Shown here one piece after another: positions 1-9,086 of a stretch of 34,484 bases of DNA. This stretch comes from Bifidobacterium jacchi (GTDB lineage Bacteria; Actinomycetota; Actinomycetes; Actinomycetales; Bifidobacteriaceae). The stretch spans positions 1 to 34,484 of the forward strand of contig NZ_RQSP01000028.1 in assembly GCF_009078285.1 (NCBI RefSeq). The letters run 5' to 3'. Numbering within the stretch: position 1 is the first letter of the stretch; each line of letters opens with the position of its first letter. Below the pieces are notes generated by a model, which saw nothing but the letters and a program-made list of their open reading frames with translations, made no database searches and was not told where the DNA came from. The translations under genes were made by a program, and so were the position numbers.

Positions 1-1
1 C

Positions 2-43
2 GAACCGGAAGACACAGAAACCCCACAAGCCGACAAGGACTAG
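2..43 (+). CDS. C-terminal end of an unidentified protein (partial)
   Basis: The first bases read as an open frame ending at TAG (41-43), giving the acidic tail EPEDTETPQADKD. The rest of the gene lies outside the window, so the product cannot be named. The acidic, Pro/Thr-containing tail looks like a disordered C-terminus. That this frame is coding is an inference from its position directly before an intergenic hairpin region and its plausible codons. Confidence 0.4.
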   Translation, partial: EPEDTETPQADKD

Positions 44-109
44 GATTTCGCGCTCACCCCAAGTGAGGCACCACTCCGGATTTCGCGCTCATTTTCAAAT
101 GAGGCACCT
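43..109. repeat. Two tandem 35-nt hairpin repeats
   Basis: The 14-mer GGATTTCGCGCTCA occurs at 43-56 and 78-91. Each copy is followed by a short loop and a matching TGAGGCACC. Copy 1 can fold CTCAC/GTGAG and copy 2 CTCATTT/AAATGAG, so the arms differ but stay complementary. This suggests selection for structure. It may terminate the upstream plus-strand gene or be a dispersed intergenic element; the window does not decide. Confidence 0.6.
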
Positions 110-160
110 CGAGTGGAGGGGTCCGCAGAAGGCAAATGTGACAATCCCATATATAAACGC

Positions 161-211
161 GACGTCCCCCTCATGGAACTCCCGGAAGGAGCGCACCATG
201 AGGGGGACGTC
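161..211 (-). terminator. Intrinsic terminator of guaB
   Basis: Perfect 16-bp inverted repeat (161-176 with 196-211), with a smaller nested hairpin in the loop. It begins 38 bases beyond the guaB stop. On the minus strand it is followed by GCGTTTATATATGG, a moderately U-rich tract. Confidence 0.75.
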
Positions 212-248
212 ATAGCAGATCAGACACTATGCAAGTGCCTAAAACGGA

Positions 249-1841
<1,593 letters not shown>

Positions 1842-1891
1842 CTATGGGCGGCTGCGGACAGCCATGGCCGATCATGGACGGCACCGTCGTC

Positions 1892-3142
1892 TCACTGATC
1901 CTTGTGAGGCTCCCGTTGCTCCCGTTGCTCGCGTTGCTCGTGCTCCCGCTCGCGTTGCTCGCGTTCGTCGGCCTGCGGCAGGGTGCGCGCCGATCGCGCC
2001 GCATGGCGGGCGGCGTTGCGGGCCGCCTCGTATGCCCGATCCTCGGCGGCGATCTGCGGCAGCCGATGCTTGAGATACGGATACATGGTCGCGATCGTCA
2101 GCACGACGACAGCGATCGAGAATCCGACGGCGACCCGCCACAGGTCGAAGAACAGGATCATGATCGATCCGAATGCGATCAGCGCCGCCCAACCCCACAA
2201 AATCAGCACGGCACCCTGCACGCTGTGCCCGATGCGCAGCATACGGTGGTGCAGATGCATGCGATCGGGGTGCATCGGCGACTGTCCGTGGCTCAGTCGC
2301 CGCACGATCGCCATGCACATGTCCAGAATCGGCAGGAACAGCACCAGCGCCGGCAGCAGAATCGGCATGAACACCGGCAGATAGACGCTCGCATGAATCG
2401 TCGCCGGATCGAGACGACCGGTCATGACGATCGACGCGCAGGTGATGAGATAGCCGAGTAGCATCGATCCGGAATCCCCCATGAACAGCTTGGCCGGATG
2501 CCAGTTGTGCAGGATGAAGCCGACGCATATGCCGACCATGGCCACGTCGATCAGCGTGGCCATCGACGCATAGGTCGGGAACGATCGCGAGATGATGTAC
2601 GAATAGATGGCGAACGCGATGCCGCCGATGGCGACGATGCCCGATGCGAGACCGTCGAGTCCGTCCACGAAATTGACCGCGTTGATCGAGGCGACGATGA
2701 GGAACGCCGTCACCGTGATCGAGATGCTGGGGCTGGCGGTCACCAATGATCCCATTGGCAGTGAGATGATCTGCAATCCGCCCCACGCCACGAACACGGA
2801 AATGAGCAGCTGTCCGGCCATTTTGAGCATCCAGTCGAGATCCCACAGATCATCGGCCAATCCAAGCAGGCTGATGAGAACGGCACCAGCCATGATGACC
2901 CATGCCTGATGCCCGGTTGCGAACATCCCAGCGATGAACGGAATGCGGCTGGCGACCAGCATCGCGCCGACGAATCCGATCAGCATGGCGATGCCGCCCA
3001 TGCGCGGTGTGGGCACGGTATGCACGTCTCGCGCCCGCACCCGGCCCACCGCGCCGACGCGAATGGCCAGGTGCCGCACCAGCGGGGTGATCAGCCAGGT
3101 GATGCCGCCGGCGACGACGGCGATGAACAGGTATACCCTCAT
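1892..3142 (-). CDS. wecA: WecA/TagO-type undecaprenyl-phosphate sugar-1-phosphate transferase
   Basis: Integral membrane enzyme of the MraY/WecA family. It transfers a sugar-1-phosphate, probably GlcNAc-1-P, from UDP-sugar to undecaprenyl phosphate, starting cell-wall polysaccharide or teichoic-acid-like synthesis. The 416-residue product has about 11 hydrophobic segments. Diagnostic cytoplasmic motifs are GLADDLWDLDW (94-104), NFVDGLDGLASG (157-168), LFMGDSGSMLLGY (219-231) and the HxHH-type HPDRMHLHH (291-299). Its ATG overlaps the tsaC stop by four bases, indicating translational coupling. The C-terminus (about 395-416) is an unusual charged REQ/REH repeat not needed for catalysis. The exact sugar donor cannot be told from sequence. 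Confidence 0.92.
   Translation of the reverse strand: MRVYLFIAVVAGGITWLITPLVRHLAIRVGAVGRVRARDVHTVPTPRMGGIAMLIGFVGAMLVASRIPFIAGMFATGHQAWVIMAGAVLISLLGLADDLWDLDWMLKMAGQLLISVFVAWGGLQIISLPMGSLVTASPSISITVTAFLIVASINAVNFVDGLDGLASGIVAIGGIAFAIYSYIISRSFPTYASMATLIDVAMVGICVGFILHNWHPAKLFMGDSGSMLLGYLITCASIVMTGRLDPATIHASVYLPVFMPILLPALVLFLPILDMCMAIVRRLSHGQSPMHPDRMHLHHRMLRIGHSVQGAVLILWGWAALIAFGSIMILFFDLWRVAVGFSIAVVVLTIATMYPYLKHRLPQIAAEDRAYEAARNAARHAARSARTLPQADEREQREREHEQREQREQREPHKDQ
1913..1964 (-). repeat. In-frame 9-bp repeats encoding an REQ-rich tail
   Basis: Reiterated GTTGCTC(C/G)C units on the plus strand encode Arg-Glu-Gln/His triplets at the WecA C-terminus. The period is a multiple of three, so copy-number change alters tail length without frameshift. 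Confidence 0.6.
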
Positions 3143-3801
3143 GCGCCCAATCCCCCGCCGTTGACGTGCAGGGCGCGGCGTATCACCGACTGCGGGATGA
3201 CGCCCTCGCGCAGGATGTCGATGCCGTCGCGCCCGAGCGGATCGGCGGCGACGACCGTGCTCGCGACGTGACCCTGCGTGGAGCCGCCGTCGAGATACAG
3301 GTCGACCGCATCCCCGAATGCGCAGACGGCCTCGTCCACGGTCTGCGCGCTCTGCTCGCCCGACAGGTTCGCGCTGGATGCCGCCAGCGGTCCGGTTCCG
3401 GCGAGGATGCGCAGCGTCAACGCCGAGTTGGGAATACGAATGCCCTGCGTGCGTGGTCCGCCGTCGGCAGGCGCGTGCACGGTGGCCAGCGGGCAGTCGC
3501 CTCGCGCGACGGCGATCGGCGAGAACGCCCCGGGCAGGAACTGGGCGGCGAGCCGGTTGAGCGGCGCGGGAAGATCCAATCCAAGCCCGTCAAGCTGTTC
3601 GATCGACGCGAGCAGCACCTGCAGGGATTTGAACCGGGGGCGATGCTTGATGCGGTAAATCCGGTCGATGGCCTGCGCATTCGCGGGATCGCAGGCGATG
3701 CCGTAGACCGTATCGGTCGGAACGACAATCAGGCCGCCGCCCCGGATGATCGCAGCCGCGCGTTCGATTGACTCGTCGTTTACCTTGCTCACCGCACTCA
3801 T
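3139..3801 (-). CDS. tsaC: L-threonylcarbamoyladenylate synthase (Sua5/YwlC/TsaC family)
   Basis: Makes threonylcarbamoyl-AMP from threonine, bicarbonate and ATP, the first step of the t6A37 modification of ANN-decoding tRNAs. The 220-residue protein carries the YrdC fold signature: PTDTVYGIACD (28-38), the basic KHRPRFKS region, a GIRIPN strand, and LAASSANLSGE near residue 140. Its length fits a single YrdC domain without the extra Sua5 domain. The start is supported by GGGAGG six bases upstream. It overlaps wecA by four bases and lies 115 bases downstream of prmC, in the order prfA-prmC-tsaC-wecA seen in many actinobacteria. Confidence 0.94.
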   Translation of the reverse strand: MSAVSKVNDESIERAAAIIRGGGLIVVPTDTVYGIACDPANAQAIDRIYRIKHRPRFKSLQVLLASIEQLDGLGLDLPAPLNRLAAQFLPGAFSPIAVARGDCPLATVHAPADGGPRTQGIRIPNSALTLRILAGTGPLAASSANLSGEQSAQTVDEAVCAFGDAVDLYLDGGSTQGHVASTVVAADPLGRDGIDILREGVIPQSVIRRALHVNGGGLGA

Positions 3802-3916
3802 GGAAACCTCCCAACTGGGTTCAAGATTAGCATTCCGGGCTTGTCATCCGACGCACCTGCCGCGGGGAGCGCGGTGTCTCTTGCCGCCAGCCAGCCGCTG
3901 TACGCTTCGGCTGCCG

Positions 3917-4804
3917 CTATCCGCGCTCGGCGAACAGGTATCGCGGGCGCCCGGTCCAGTCGTCGCCGGTATGCACCTGCGCGAATCCGTTCGACTGGGC
4001 GAATGCGGCAAGGCGATCCGATTGGCTGATGTCATGCTCCATGACGAGCGCGCCACCGCGGCGCAGCAGCGCGGCCGCGCGCAGAATGATCCTTTCGGGG
4101 ATCGCGGCGCCGTCAGCCGAGCCGCCGTACAGCGCGAGCGCCGGGTCGTGATCGCGCACCTCCGGCTGTTCGGGAATCTGCGCAAGCGGAATGTAGGGCG
4201 GATTCGAGATGACGATGTCGACGGTGCCGTCAAGCTGCGGCAACGTCAGCGGACTGGTCGCATCGCCGCGCTCCAGATGGTAGTTGCCGGCCACCGACGG
4301 GTATGCGCGCGCGACAAGCGCATGGTTGCGCTCGGTCCACGCGTATGCTTCCGGCGACAATTCAACGGCCCACACCTCGGCGCCCGGCACCTCGCTCGCG
4401 ACGGCGAGTCCGATCGCCCCCGACCCGGCGCACAGATCGACGACGCGCGGATGGTACATCCCATGCCGAGTGATCCAATCCAGCCCCGCCTGCACCACGG
4501 TCTCGGTTTCGGGGCGCGGGATGAACACCCCGGGCCCGACCTGCAAATCAAGATATCGAAACGGCGCGTGCCCCACGATATACTGCAACGGCTCACGGCC
4601 GACACGGCGCGTCACCATTGCGACGAATCGTCCGGCATCATAGTCGAGCCGCGATCCCATCAGCAGCGCCTTGTCCACGTCGCGCAGCTCAACGCCGTCA
4701 CCGGCCGCCTCGGCCAGCAGCAGCTTGGCATCATGCTCCGGCGTCTCGATCCCCGCCGCTCGCAATTCAGCCGCAGCAGCCCGCACCACATCATTCAGTG
4801 ACAC
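3917..4804 (-). CDS. prmC: Peptide chain release factor N5-glutamine methyltransferase
   Basis: SAM-dependent methylase that modifies the glutamine of the GGQ motif in release factors. The protein has an N-terminal helical RF-binding domain, a SAM-binding motif VDLCAGSGAIGLA (about 122-134) and the catalytic NPPY (about 201-204). The open frame extends to an ATG at 4849, but a GTG at 4804 (VSLNDVV) is preferred. GGGAG lies seven bases before it, and it gives the normal N-terminus for the family (295 residues). It follows its substrate gene prfA by 77 bases, the classic prfA-prmC pairing. Confidence 0.94.
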   Translation of the reverse strand: MSLNDVVRAAAAELRAAGIETPEHDAKLLLAEAAGDGVELRDVDKALLMGSRLDYDAGRFVAMVTRRVGREPLQYIVGHAPFRYLDLQVGPGVFIPRPETETVVQAGLDWITRHGMYHPRVVDLCAGSGAIGLAVASEVPGAEVWAVELSPEAYAWTERNHALVARAYPSVAGNYHLERGDATSPLTLPQLDGTVDIVISNPPYIPLAQIPEQPEVRDHDPALALYGGSADGAAIPERIILRAAALLRRGGALVMEHDISQSDRLAAFAQSNGFAQVHTGDDWTGRPRYLFAERG

Positions 4805-4881
4805 GACCACACTCCCAATATCAAGTATCAAACGCAACGCAACACGCATAACGAGGCGTGGGGCGGACCAAGCGAGACTAC

Positions 4882-5970
4882 CTACTGCTGACTGGCGAGG
4901 CGTTCGGCCTCGTCGGCCTGGATGTCGGAGTCGATCACCGCCTGCAGATCGCCGTCAAGCACCTGATCGAGGTTGTACGCCTTGTAGTTGGTGCGATGGT
5001 CGACGATGCGGTTCTCGGGGAAATTGTAGGTGCGGATGCGCTCGGATCGGTCGAGGCTGCGCACCTGCGAGTGACGCATGTCGGCGGCCTCGGCGGCCTC
5101 CTGCTCGTGCTTCATGGCAAGCAGGCGGGATTTGAGCACGCGCAGCGCGGCGGCACGGTTCTGGATCTGCGACTTCTCATCCTGCATGCTCACGACGATG
5201 CCGGTGGGAATGTGGGTCATGCGCACCGCGGAATACGTGGTGTTCACCGACTGGCCGCCGGGACCGGAGCTCATGAAGATGTCGATTTTGAGATCCTTCG
5301 GATCGATCTCGATCTCGTCGTCGTCCTCGTCGGCTTCGGGGAACACGATCACGCCTGCAGCGGAGGTCTGGATGCGACCCTGCGATTCGGTGACGGGAAT
5401 GCGCTGGACACGATGCACGCCGCCCTCGTATTTGAGGGACGCCCACACGCCATCCTCGGGCGCGGGCGTGCCCTTGGCTCGGATGGCGATCTGCACGTCC
5501 TTGACGCCGCCGAGCTCGGTGGTGTTCTCGGATTGGATGGAGACCGTCCAGCCGCGCTTTTCGGCGTATCGCGAATACATGCGCAGCAGATCGCCGGCGA
5601 ACAGTGCCGCCTCCTCGCCGCCGGTTCCCGCCTTGATCTCCATGATCACATCGCGTGCATCATCAGGATCGCGCGGGATCAGCGCGGTGCGCAGCTTGTC
5701 TTCCACCGCCGGAAGCTCGGATTCGAGCCGCTTGGCTTCATCGGCGAAATCCGGATCGTCCTCGGCCATCTCGCGCGCCGCGGCCAGATCGTCGCGCACG
5801 CGAAGATACGCACGATATGCCGATACGATGGACCCGAGCTCGGCGTGGCGTCGACCGAGTTTGCGCATCTTCTCGGGATCGGTCACCACCTCGGGGCTGG
5901 CCATCCGCTCCTCGATCGAGCGATACTCCTCCAACGCGGTCGCCGCCGCGGGAAACTGTTCGTCCGTCAT
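4882..5970 (-). CDS. prfA: Peptide chain release factor 1
   Basis: Cytosolic class I release factor that reads UAA and UAG. The 362-residue protein is full length. It has the RF1-type anticodon tripeptide P-V-T at 192-194 (usually PAT or PVT) within [10 protein letters not shown], and the peptidyl-tRNA hydrolysis motif GGQ at 238-240 within [10 protein letters not shown]. The ATG at 5970 is preceded by AAGGA at seven bases. It heads the prfA-prmC-tsaC-wecA block; the 230 bases before it also hold the terminator of the upstream rpmE. Confidence 0.97.
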   Translation of the reverse strand: MTDEQFPAAATALEEYRSIEERMASPEVVTDPEKMRKLGRRHAELGSIVSAYRAYLRVRDDLAAAREMAEDDPDFADEAKRLESELPAVEDKLRTALIPRDPDDARDVIMEIKAGTGGEEAALFAGDLLRMYSRYAEKRGWTVSIQSENTTELGGVKDVQIAIRAKGTPAPEDGVWASLKYEGGVHRVQRIPVTESQGRIQTSAAGVIVFPEADEDDDEIEIDPKDLKIDIFMSSGPGGQSVNTTYSAVRMTHIPTGIVVSMQDEKSQIQNRAAALRVLKSRLLAMKHEQEAAEAADMRHSQVRSLDRSERIRTYNFPENRIVDHRTNYKAYNLDQVLDGDLQAVIDSDIQADEAERLASQQ

Positions 5971-6104
5971 GTCGTTTCCTTACAGTCGATGATTCGATTA
6001 CGGCTCGCTGCGGCCGTCGCCTGCGTGTCCGCCGCCCCAGTCATGGTGGCGGCACGTCATTCCGCCGTTCGATTCACAGGCGAATCGTTCCGGCAAGATA
6101 TACA

Positions 6105-6192
6105 AACGTATAAAAGCATACAAAAACATACAAAAACGCCAGTCCTCGGCTCGGGTCGCCGTAGCGGCCACCGACACCATCGGACTGGCGTT
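6105..6192 (-). terminator. Intrinsic terminator of rpmE
   Basis: Inverted repeat 6135-6145 with 6182-6192 (11 bp), starting 9 bases after the rpmE stop. On the minus strand the stem is followed by TTTTTGTATGTTTTTGTATG and a third weaker copy, so the U-tract is repeated with a 10-base period. The loop holds further complementary GC segments. Confidence 0.85.
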
Positions 6193-6200
6193 GAACGAAG

Positions 6201-6413
6201 CTACTTGGTCTTCTTGCCGTAGCGACGCTCGAAACGAGCGACACGACCACCGGTGTCGAGGATCTTCTGCTTGCCGGTGTAGAAGGGGTGGCACTTCGAG
6301 CACACGTCGACCGTCATGTGATCACCCTTGTAGGTGGAACGGGTGACGAAGGTGTTGCCGCACGAGCACAGAACCTCGACGGCATGATAATCAGGATGAA
6401 TGCCCTGCTTCAT
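6201..6413 (-). CDS. rpmE: 50S ribosomal protein L31 (zinc-binding form)
   Basis: Large-subunit protein bL31, 70 residues. The start at 6413 ([14 protein letters not shown]) is chosen over an upstream frame extension. It matches the conserved family N-terminus, and AGGAG lies seven bases before it. The cysteines in VLCSCGNTF and [11 protein letters not shown] mark the C+ (zinc-coordinating) form. The tail is basic (RRYGKKTK), as expected for an rRNA-binding protein. The gene is monocistronic, ending in a strong terminator. Confidence 0.97.
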   Translation of the reverse strand: MKQGIHPDYHAVEVLCSCGNTFVTRSTYKGDHMTVDVCSKCHPFYTGKQKILDTGGRVARFERRYGKKTK

Positions 6414-6809
6414 GGTGTCTCCTAAGGAATCCAGGTGACCCGGGTCGCCATGCCCCGATGGCAGGCGTGAACCGGAACCTACGGAAGTATACGCCCCGGC
6501 ATGGATATACGCCACGCCGTGCGATGCCGTGTCACACCGAGCCGCACGCCACATCGCGCGCGCAATCAGAATGTTCATTTACATCATCAACACAAAAAAA
6601 TCGAACATCACATGTCATAAAAAACGCCACAATCACAACAGAACAACACGCACCAGAACAACTTCCACCATATCGATGACGATTCGGTAAACAATGCAAA
6701 AAATCAATATTTCCAAGGGTTCTCAGCCACCATTGCTCTGGTATCGTTGCTGTCAGCGCAGCGATGAGACATCATTCATGCACCATCGCAGCCAACAAAG
6801 CGCACATTA
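6414..6809. other. Divergent intergenic region, AT-rich centre
   Basis: Spacer between rpmE (minus) and the 139-residue gene (plus). About 6570-6720 is clearly richer in A and T than its surroundings, with several A-runs, and probably carries the rpmE promoter. No single -35/-10 pair stands out, and no RNA gene or convincing open frame is visible. Confidence 0.4.
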
Positions 6810-6838
6810 TTGATATCCGACATCGCACATTCACAATG
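6810..6838 (+). promoter_or_regulatory. Candidate promoter of the 139-residue gene
   Basis: TTGATA (6810-6815) is followed after 17 bases by ACAATG (6833-6838; CAATGT at 18 bases is also possible). It would give a leader of about 80 bases ending in the strong GGGGGGAA ribosome-binding site. The -10 match is only fair. Confidence 0.3.
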
Positions 6839-6857
6839 TTCGATACCGGCCATCAGT

Positions 6858-6891
6858 CAGGTCGGCACACAGGTCGGCAACCAAGCCGGCA
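6858..6891 (+). repeat. 12-bp-period repeats in the leader of the 139-residue gene
   Basis: CAGGTCGGCA occurs at 6858 and 6870, with a variant CAAGCCGGCA at 6882, all exactly 12 bases apart. A complementary CCGACC (6893-6898) can pair with the repeated GGTCGG just before the ribosome-binding site. Confidence 0.55.
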
Positions 6892-6925
6892 ACCGACCCG
6901 ACAACCAGCAAAAAGGGGGGAAATC

Positions 6926-7345
6926 ATGGCAGAAGACAAGGTCATCACCGTCAATTTCGACATGTTCAACAAGTCCGCCGAGGAGAAGACCGCAGAGGCG
7001 AACAAGGTCGCCAAGTCGTTCGGCATCAGCGACGCCGCGATCGCGGACGTCGAGGACTACAAGGCGAAGCTCACCCGCTACAACGCGTGGGATCTGCCGT
7101 TCATGGGCTACGTGAACGACGATGGCTACGGATACGCCTACGTGCCGGACGCGGCAATCGTGCGCGAGCCTTACTGGGATGCGCACAAGGCGTTCCTTGC
7201 ACTGCCCGAGGACGTGCAGACCGCGTTCGCGATCCGCATGCTCTTCACCCACCGTCCGGTGGACCGCTACGGCGCAAGCATGTTCCTGCACTACCAGCGC
7301 GGCTTCAAGGTGAACTTCATCGGCGAGGGCGCAAACAAGTACTGA
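6926..7345 (+). CDS. Unrecognised 139-residue cytosolic protein
   Basis: I do not recognise the family. The start (MAEDKVITVNFDMF) is set by the strong AAAAAGGGGGGAA ribosome-binding site; the frame upstream of it is not protein-like. The product is soluble, acidic in its first half, and has no signal peptide, membrane segment or cysteine motif. It contains an aromatic stretch (GYVNDDGYGYAYV, about residues 61-73) and a helical C-terminal half (LPEDVQTAFAIRMLF). The very strong ribosome-binding site and regular codons suggest good expression. It is monocistronic, with a terminator at 7404-7445 facing a convergent tRNA. Confidence 0.8.
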   Translation: MAEDKVITVNFDMFNKSAEEKTAEANKVAKSFGISDAAIADVEDYKAKLTRYNAWDLPFMGYVNDDGYGYAYVPDAAIVREPYWDAHKAFLALPEDVQTAFAIRMLFTHRPVDRYGASMFLHYQRGFKVNFIGEGANKY

Positions 7346-7403
7346 TTGCAGGCGCGTCGGCGCTAACGATGCCGCATTCGATGCCCCAGCTACGGATGCA
7401 CGA

Positions 7404-7445
7404 CCGCAAACCTCTGCTTGCACTCTGTTGCACAGAGGTTTGCGG
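7404..7445. terminator. Bidirectional terminator
   Basis: Perfect 13-bp inverted repeat CCGCAAACCTCTG/CAGAGGTTTGCGG (7404-7416 with 7433-7445) with a 16-base loop, followed on the plus strand by CCTTTGTGT. It lies between the plus-strand 139-residue gene and the minus-strand tRNA, so it could end both transcripts. The U-tract is weak. Confidence 0.7.
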
Positions 7446-7470
7446 CCTTTGTGTATTCACAGCGGATTCG

Positions 7471-7544
7471 TGGGGCCGCAGGGGCTTGAACCCTGGACCG
7501 GCGGATTATGAGTCCGATGCTCTAACCGACTGAGCTACAGCCCC
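7471..7544 (-). tRNA. tRNA with CAU anticodon (probably elongator tRNA-Met)
   Basis: A 74-nt cloverleaf reads on the minus strand. It has a 7-bp acceptor stem (GGGGCTG/CGGCCCC with one G-U), D stem GCTC/GAGC, anticodon loop CTCATAA (anticodon CAT), T arm CAGGG-TTCAAGC-CCCTG and discriminator A. CCA is not encoded. The first anticodon-stem pair is a U-C mismatch. It has a G-C first acceptor pair, so it is not the initiator. A lysidine-modified tRNA-Ile2 also has CAU and cannot be excluded by eye. Confidence 0.9.
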
Positions 7545-7672
7545 ACGTCGGCCACGACGCGGCATGATGCCACGAAAGCCAACCTGAATAGTGTAGCAAA
7601 CCATCGGACCGAATGCACTCCACGGTGCGCCGAGGTGTGCCTTGTGCCACACCACCTCGGTTTATCGCGGTG

Positions 7673-7737
7673 CCAGCCGGCACCACCAGCCGGCCCCACC
7701 AGCCGGCACCTTCAGCCAGCACCTTCAACCGCTCAGG
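7673..7737. repeat. 13-bp tandem repeat at the ykoE 3' end
   Basis: CCAGCCGGCACCA-like units begin at 7673, 7686, 7699, 7712 and (partial) 7725, an exact 13-base period. The last unit reaches the ykoE stop codon (7733). The period is not a multiple of three and the array is almost entirely downstream of the gene. Confidence 0.6.
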
Positions 7738-8380
7738 CGTTGCGCGCCTTGTCTTTCAACGCCTGCCCGGAAGGCATGCGATCAAGCACGCCGGTCTTGG
7801 CGAGCGCCACGAACAGATACCAGCTCATGATGCCGCCGATCAGCACGCCGCCGACCAGCTCGGCGATCAAGTGAACGATGCCGCGCACGCTGAGGAAGGC
7901 GACGCCCTGGAAGTAGAACAGCAGCAGGTACAGCCCGTAGATCAACGCTGTCGTGAATCCCGATGCGATGGACATCGGCAGATTGAAGATGCGGTATCGT
8001 CCGATCGCGAACGGTATTTCAGCCGACAGCCCCTCCAGCAATGTAGCGATCACCACCGAGGCGATCGAGAACTGGCTGCCGATCAGTCCCTCGACCACGC
8101 CGCCGACGAGGTTGACGTAGACTGCGGCACCCGGCTTGCGGATGACCAGCAACGCCAGCATGCCGGAAAAATACCACAACGCGTGAAAGAAGCTCATCAA
8201 TCCCGGCAGAATCGCGCTCATCACCGCCGACAACGGCGCATAGGCGAAATTGAATCCCCAGAAGATCACGCCGCATGCCGCGCCAAGCGATGCGCCAACG
8301 GCGATATCCTGCGGCTTCCAACGCAGATGGGACACGGAATGAATGGATTGGACGCTCGCGGAAGGCATGGTGACAGGCAT
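7733..8380 (-). CDS. ykoE: YkoE-like ECF transporter S component (probable thiamine/HMP)
   Basis: Membrane substrate-binding subunit of an energy-coupling-factor transporter. The 215-residue product has about six hydrophobic segments. It starts with the RWKPQDIAVGASLGAACG pattern that I associate with the YkoE family, which binds thiamine or its hydroxymethylpyrimidine precursor. Substrate is inferred from family only. The start at 8380 has GAGGAG six bases upstream; the longer frame adds an unrelated N-terminus. The usual partners (ATPase and T component) are not adjacent, so it must use components encoded elsewhere. The leader contains a hairpin but no recognisable TPP riboswitch core. Confidence 0.75.
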   Translation of the reverse strand: MPVTMPSASVQSIHSVSHLRWKPQDIAVGASLGAACGVIFWGFNFAYAPLSAVMSAILPGLMSFFHALWYFSGMLALLVIRKPGAAVYVNLVGGVVEGLIGSQFSIASVVIATLLEGLSAEIPFAIGRYRIFNLPMSIASGFTTALIYGLYLLLFYFQGVAFLSVRGIVHLIAELVGGVLIGGIMSWYLFVALAKTGVLDRMPSGQALKDKARNA

Positions 8381-8401
8381 GACTGCTCCTCTGGGATTAC
8401 C

Positions 8402-8443
8402 GCCGCACACAGCATGGGACGACGCCCCCTTGACCTGTGCGGC
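8402..8443 (-). promoter_or_regulatory. Leader hairpin upstream of ykoE
   Basis: Arms GCCGCACA/TGTGCGGC (8402-8409 with 8436-8443), with an inner GGG/CCC pairing. It lies between 22 and 63 bases before the start codon, just ahead of the ribosome-binding site. It may modulate translation. The CUGAGA-type core of a TPP riboswitch is not present. Confidence 0.35.
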
Positions 8444-9030
8444 TCGGGCGGGAGCGCCACAGGCCACGTTAGCACACACACACTGTTTCCTCGACGGTCC
8501 CAGAGCGGCGGCCCCAGAGCGACCGTTCCGAGCAACCTATACCAACGATCGACGCGAACGATCAAAACACCCCAAACCAGACACCTGCAAGCACCGCAGA
8601 TTCACACTCGCAATCGTGGATTGCCGCGCACGGCCCTTCACTGGGCGACGGTCGCCATCGCACGCGCCCCGACCGCACGGGAGACGACCTGCGTATGCGC
8701 GAACTGGCCAAACTGCCCGCACACGAGCGCCCTCGTGAAATGCATGGCGCACAATCCATTCGATTCCGCCTGATGCTGGCATCCATCAATACGACAAACT
8801 TGCTGAGACATCTCAACCCCTTCTCTCCGGCCTTCATTGGCCTGCCAGGCTAGCGTGCAACCATTGCCACGCGAACATCCTTATCGCCTGCTTGACATCA
8901 CCTTAGTCCATACCATGTAAATCGACAGCATCCGAGTGTCGCAATGCGCCAAAGCCGCGCCAAAAACACAGCAAAGCCGCATCGAGAACAACAACGAAAG
9001 CGCCGCAACCCACTCTGCGCACATCGCAAC
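8444..9030. other. Long intergenic stretch without a recognisable gene
   Basis: About 590 bases between ykoE and the DUF2974-like gene, both on the minus strand. Short frames exist on both strands, but none has a ribosome-binding site with a protein-like composition. The ykoE promoter presumably lies near 8450-8560. I see no tRNA, mobile-element end or strong terminator. Confidence 0.4.
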
Positions 9031-9086
9031 CACTACGAAGCAACCACTACACCTACGAAGCAACCCGCTACACCTACGAAGCAACC
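9031..9086. repeat. 21-bp repeat spanning the stop codon of the hydrolase gene
   Basis: CTACACCTACGAAGCAACC occurs at 9047-9065 and 9068-9086 (period 21), with a shortened copy CACTACGAAGCAAC at 9031-9044. The right copy includes the TAG stop (9074-9076) of the minus-strand gene, so the gene end is built from the repeat. Confidence 0.65.

Noticed and set aside
7630..7660. Hairpin CCGAGGTG/CACCTCGG as the ykoE terminator
   Set aside because: Its T-rich side faces the plus strand, the wrong direction for ykoE, and the stem is short; kept out of the features.
8381..8560. TPP or other known riboswitch upstream of ykoE
   Set aside because: The conserved core sequences are not present; only a simple hairpin is visible.
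8562..8837. 91-codon minus-strand frame in the long intergenic region
   Set aside because: No ribosome-binding site, biased Arg/Ser composition and no recognisable pattern.
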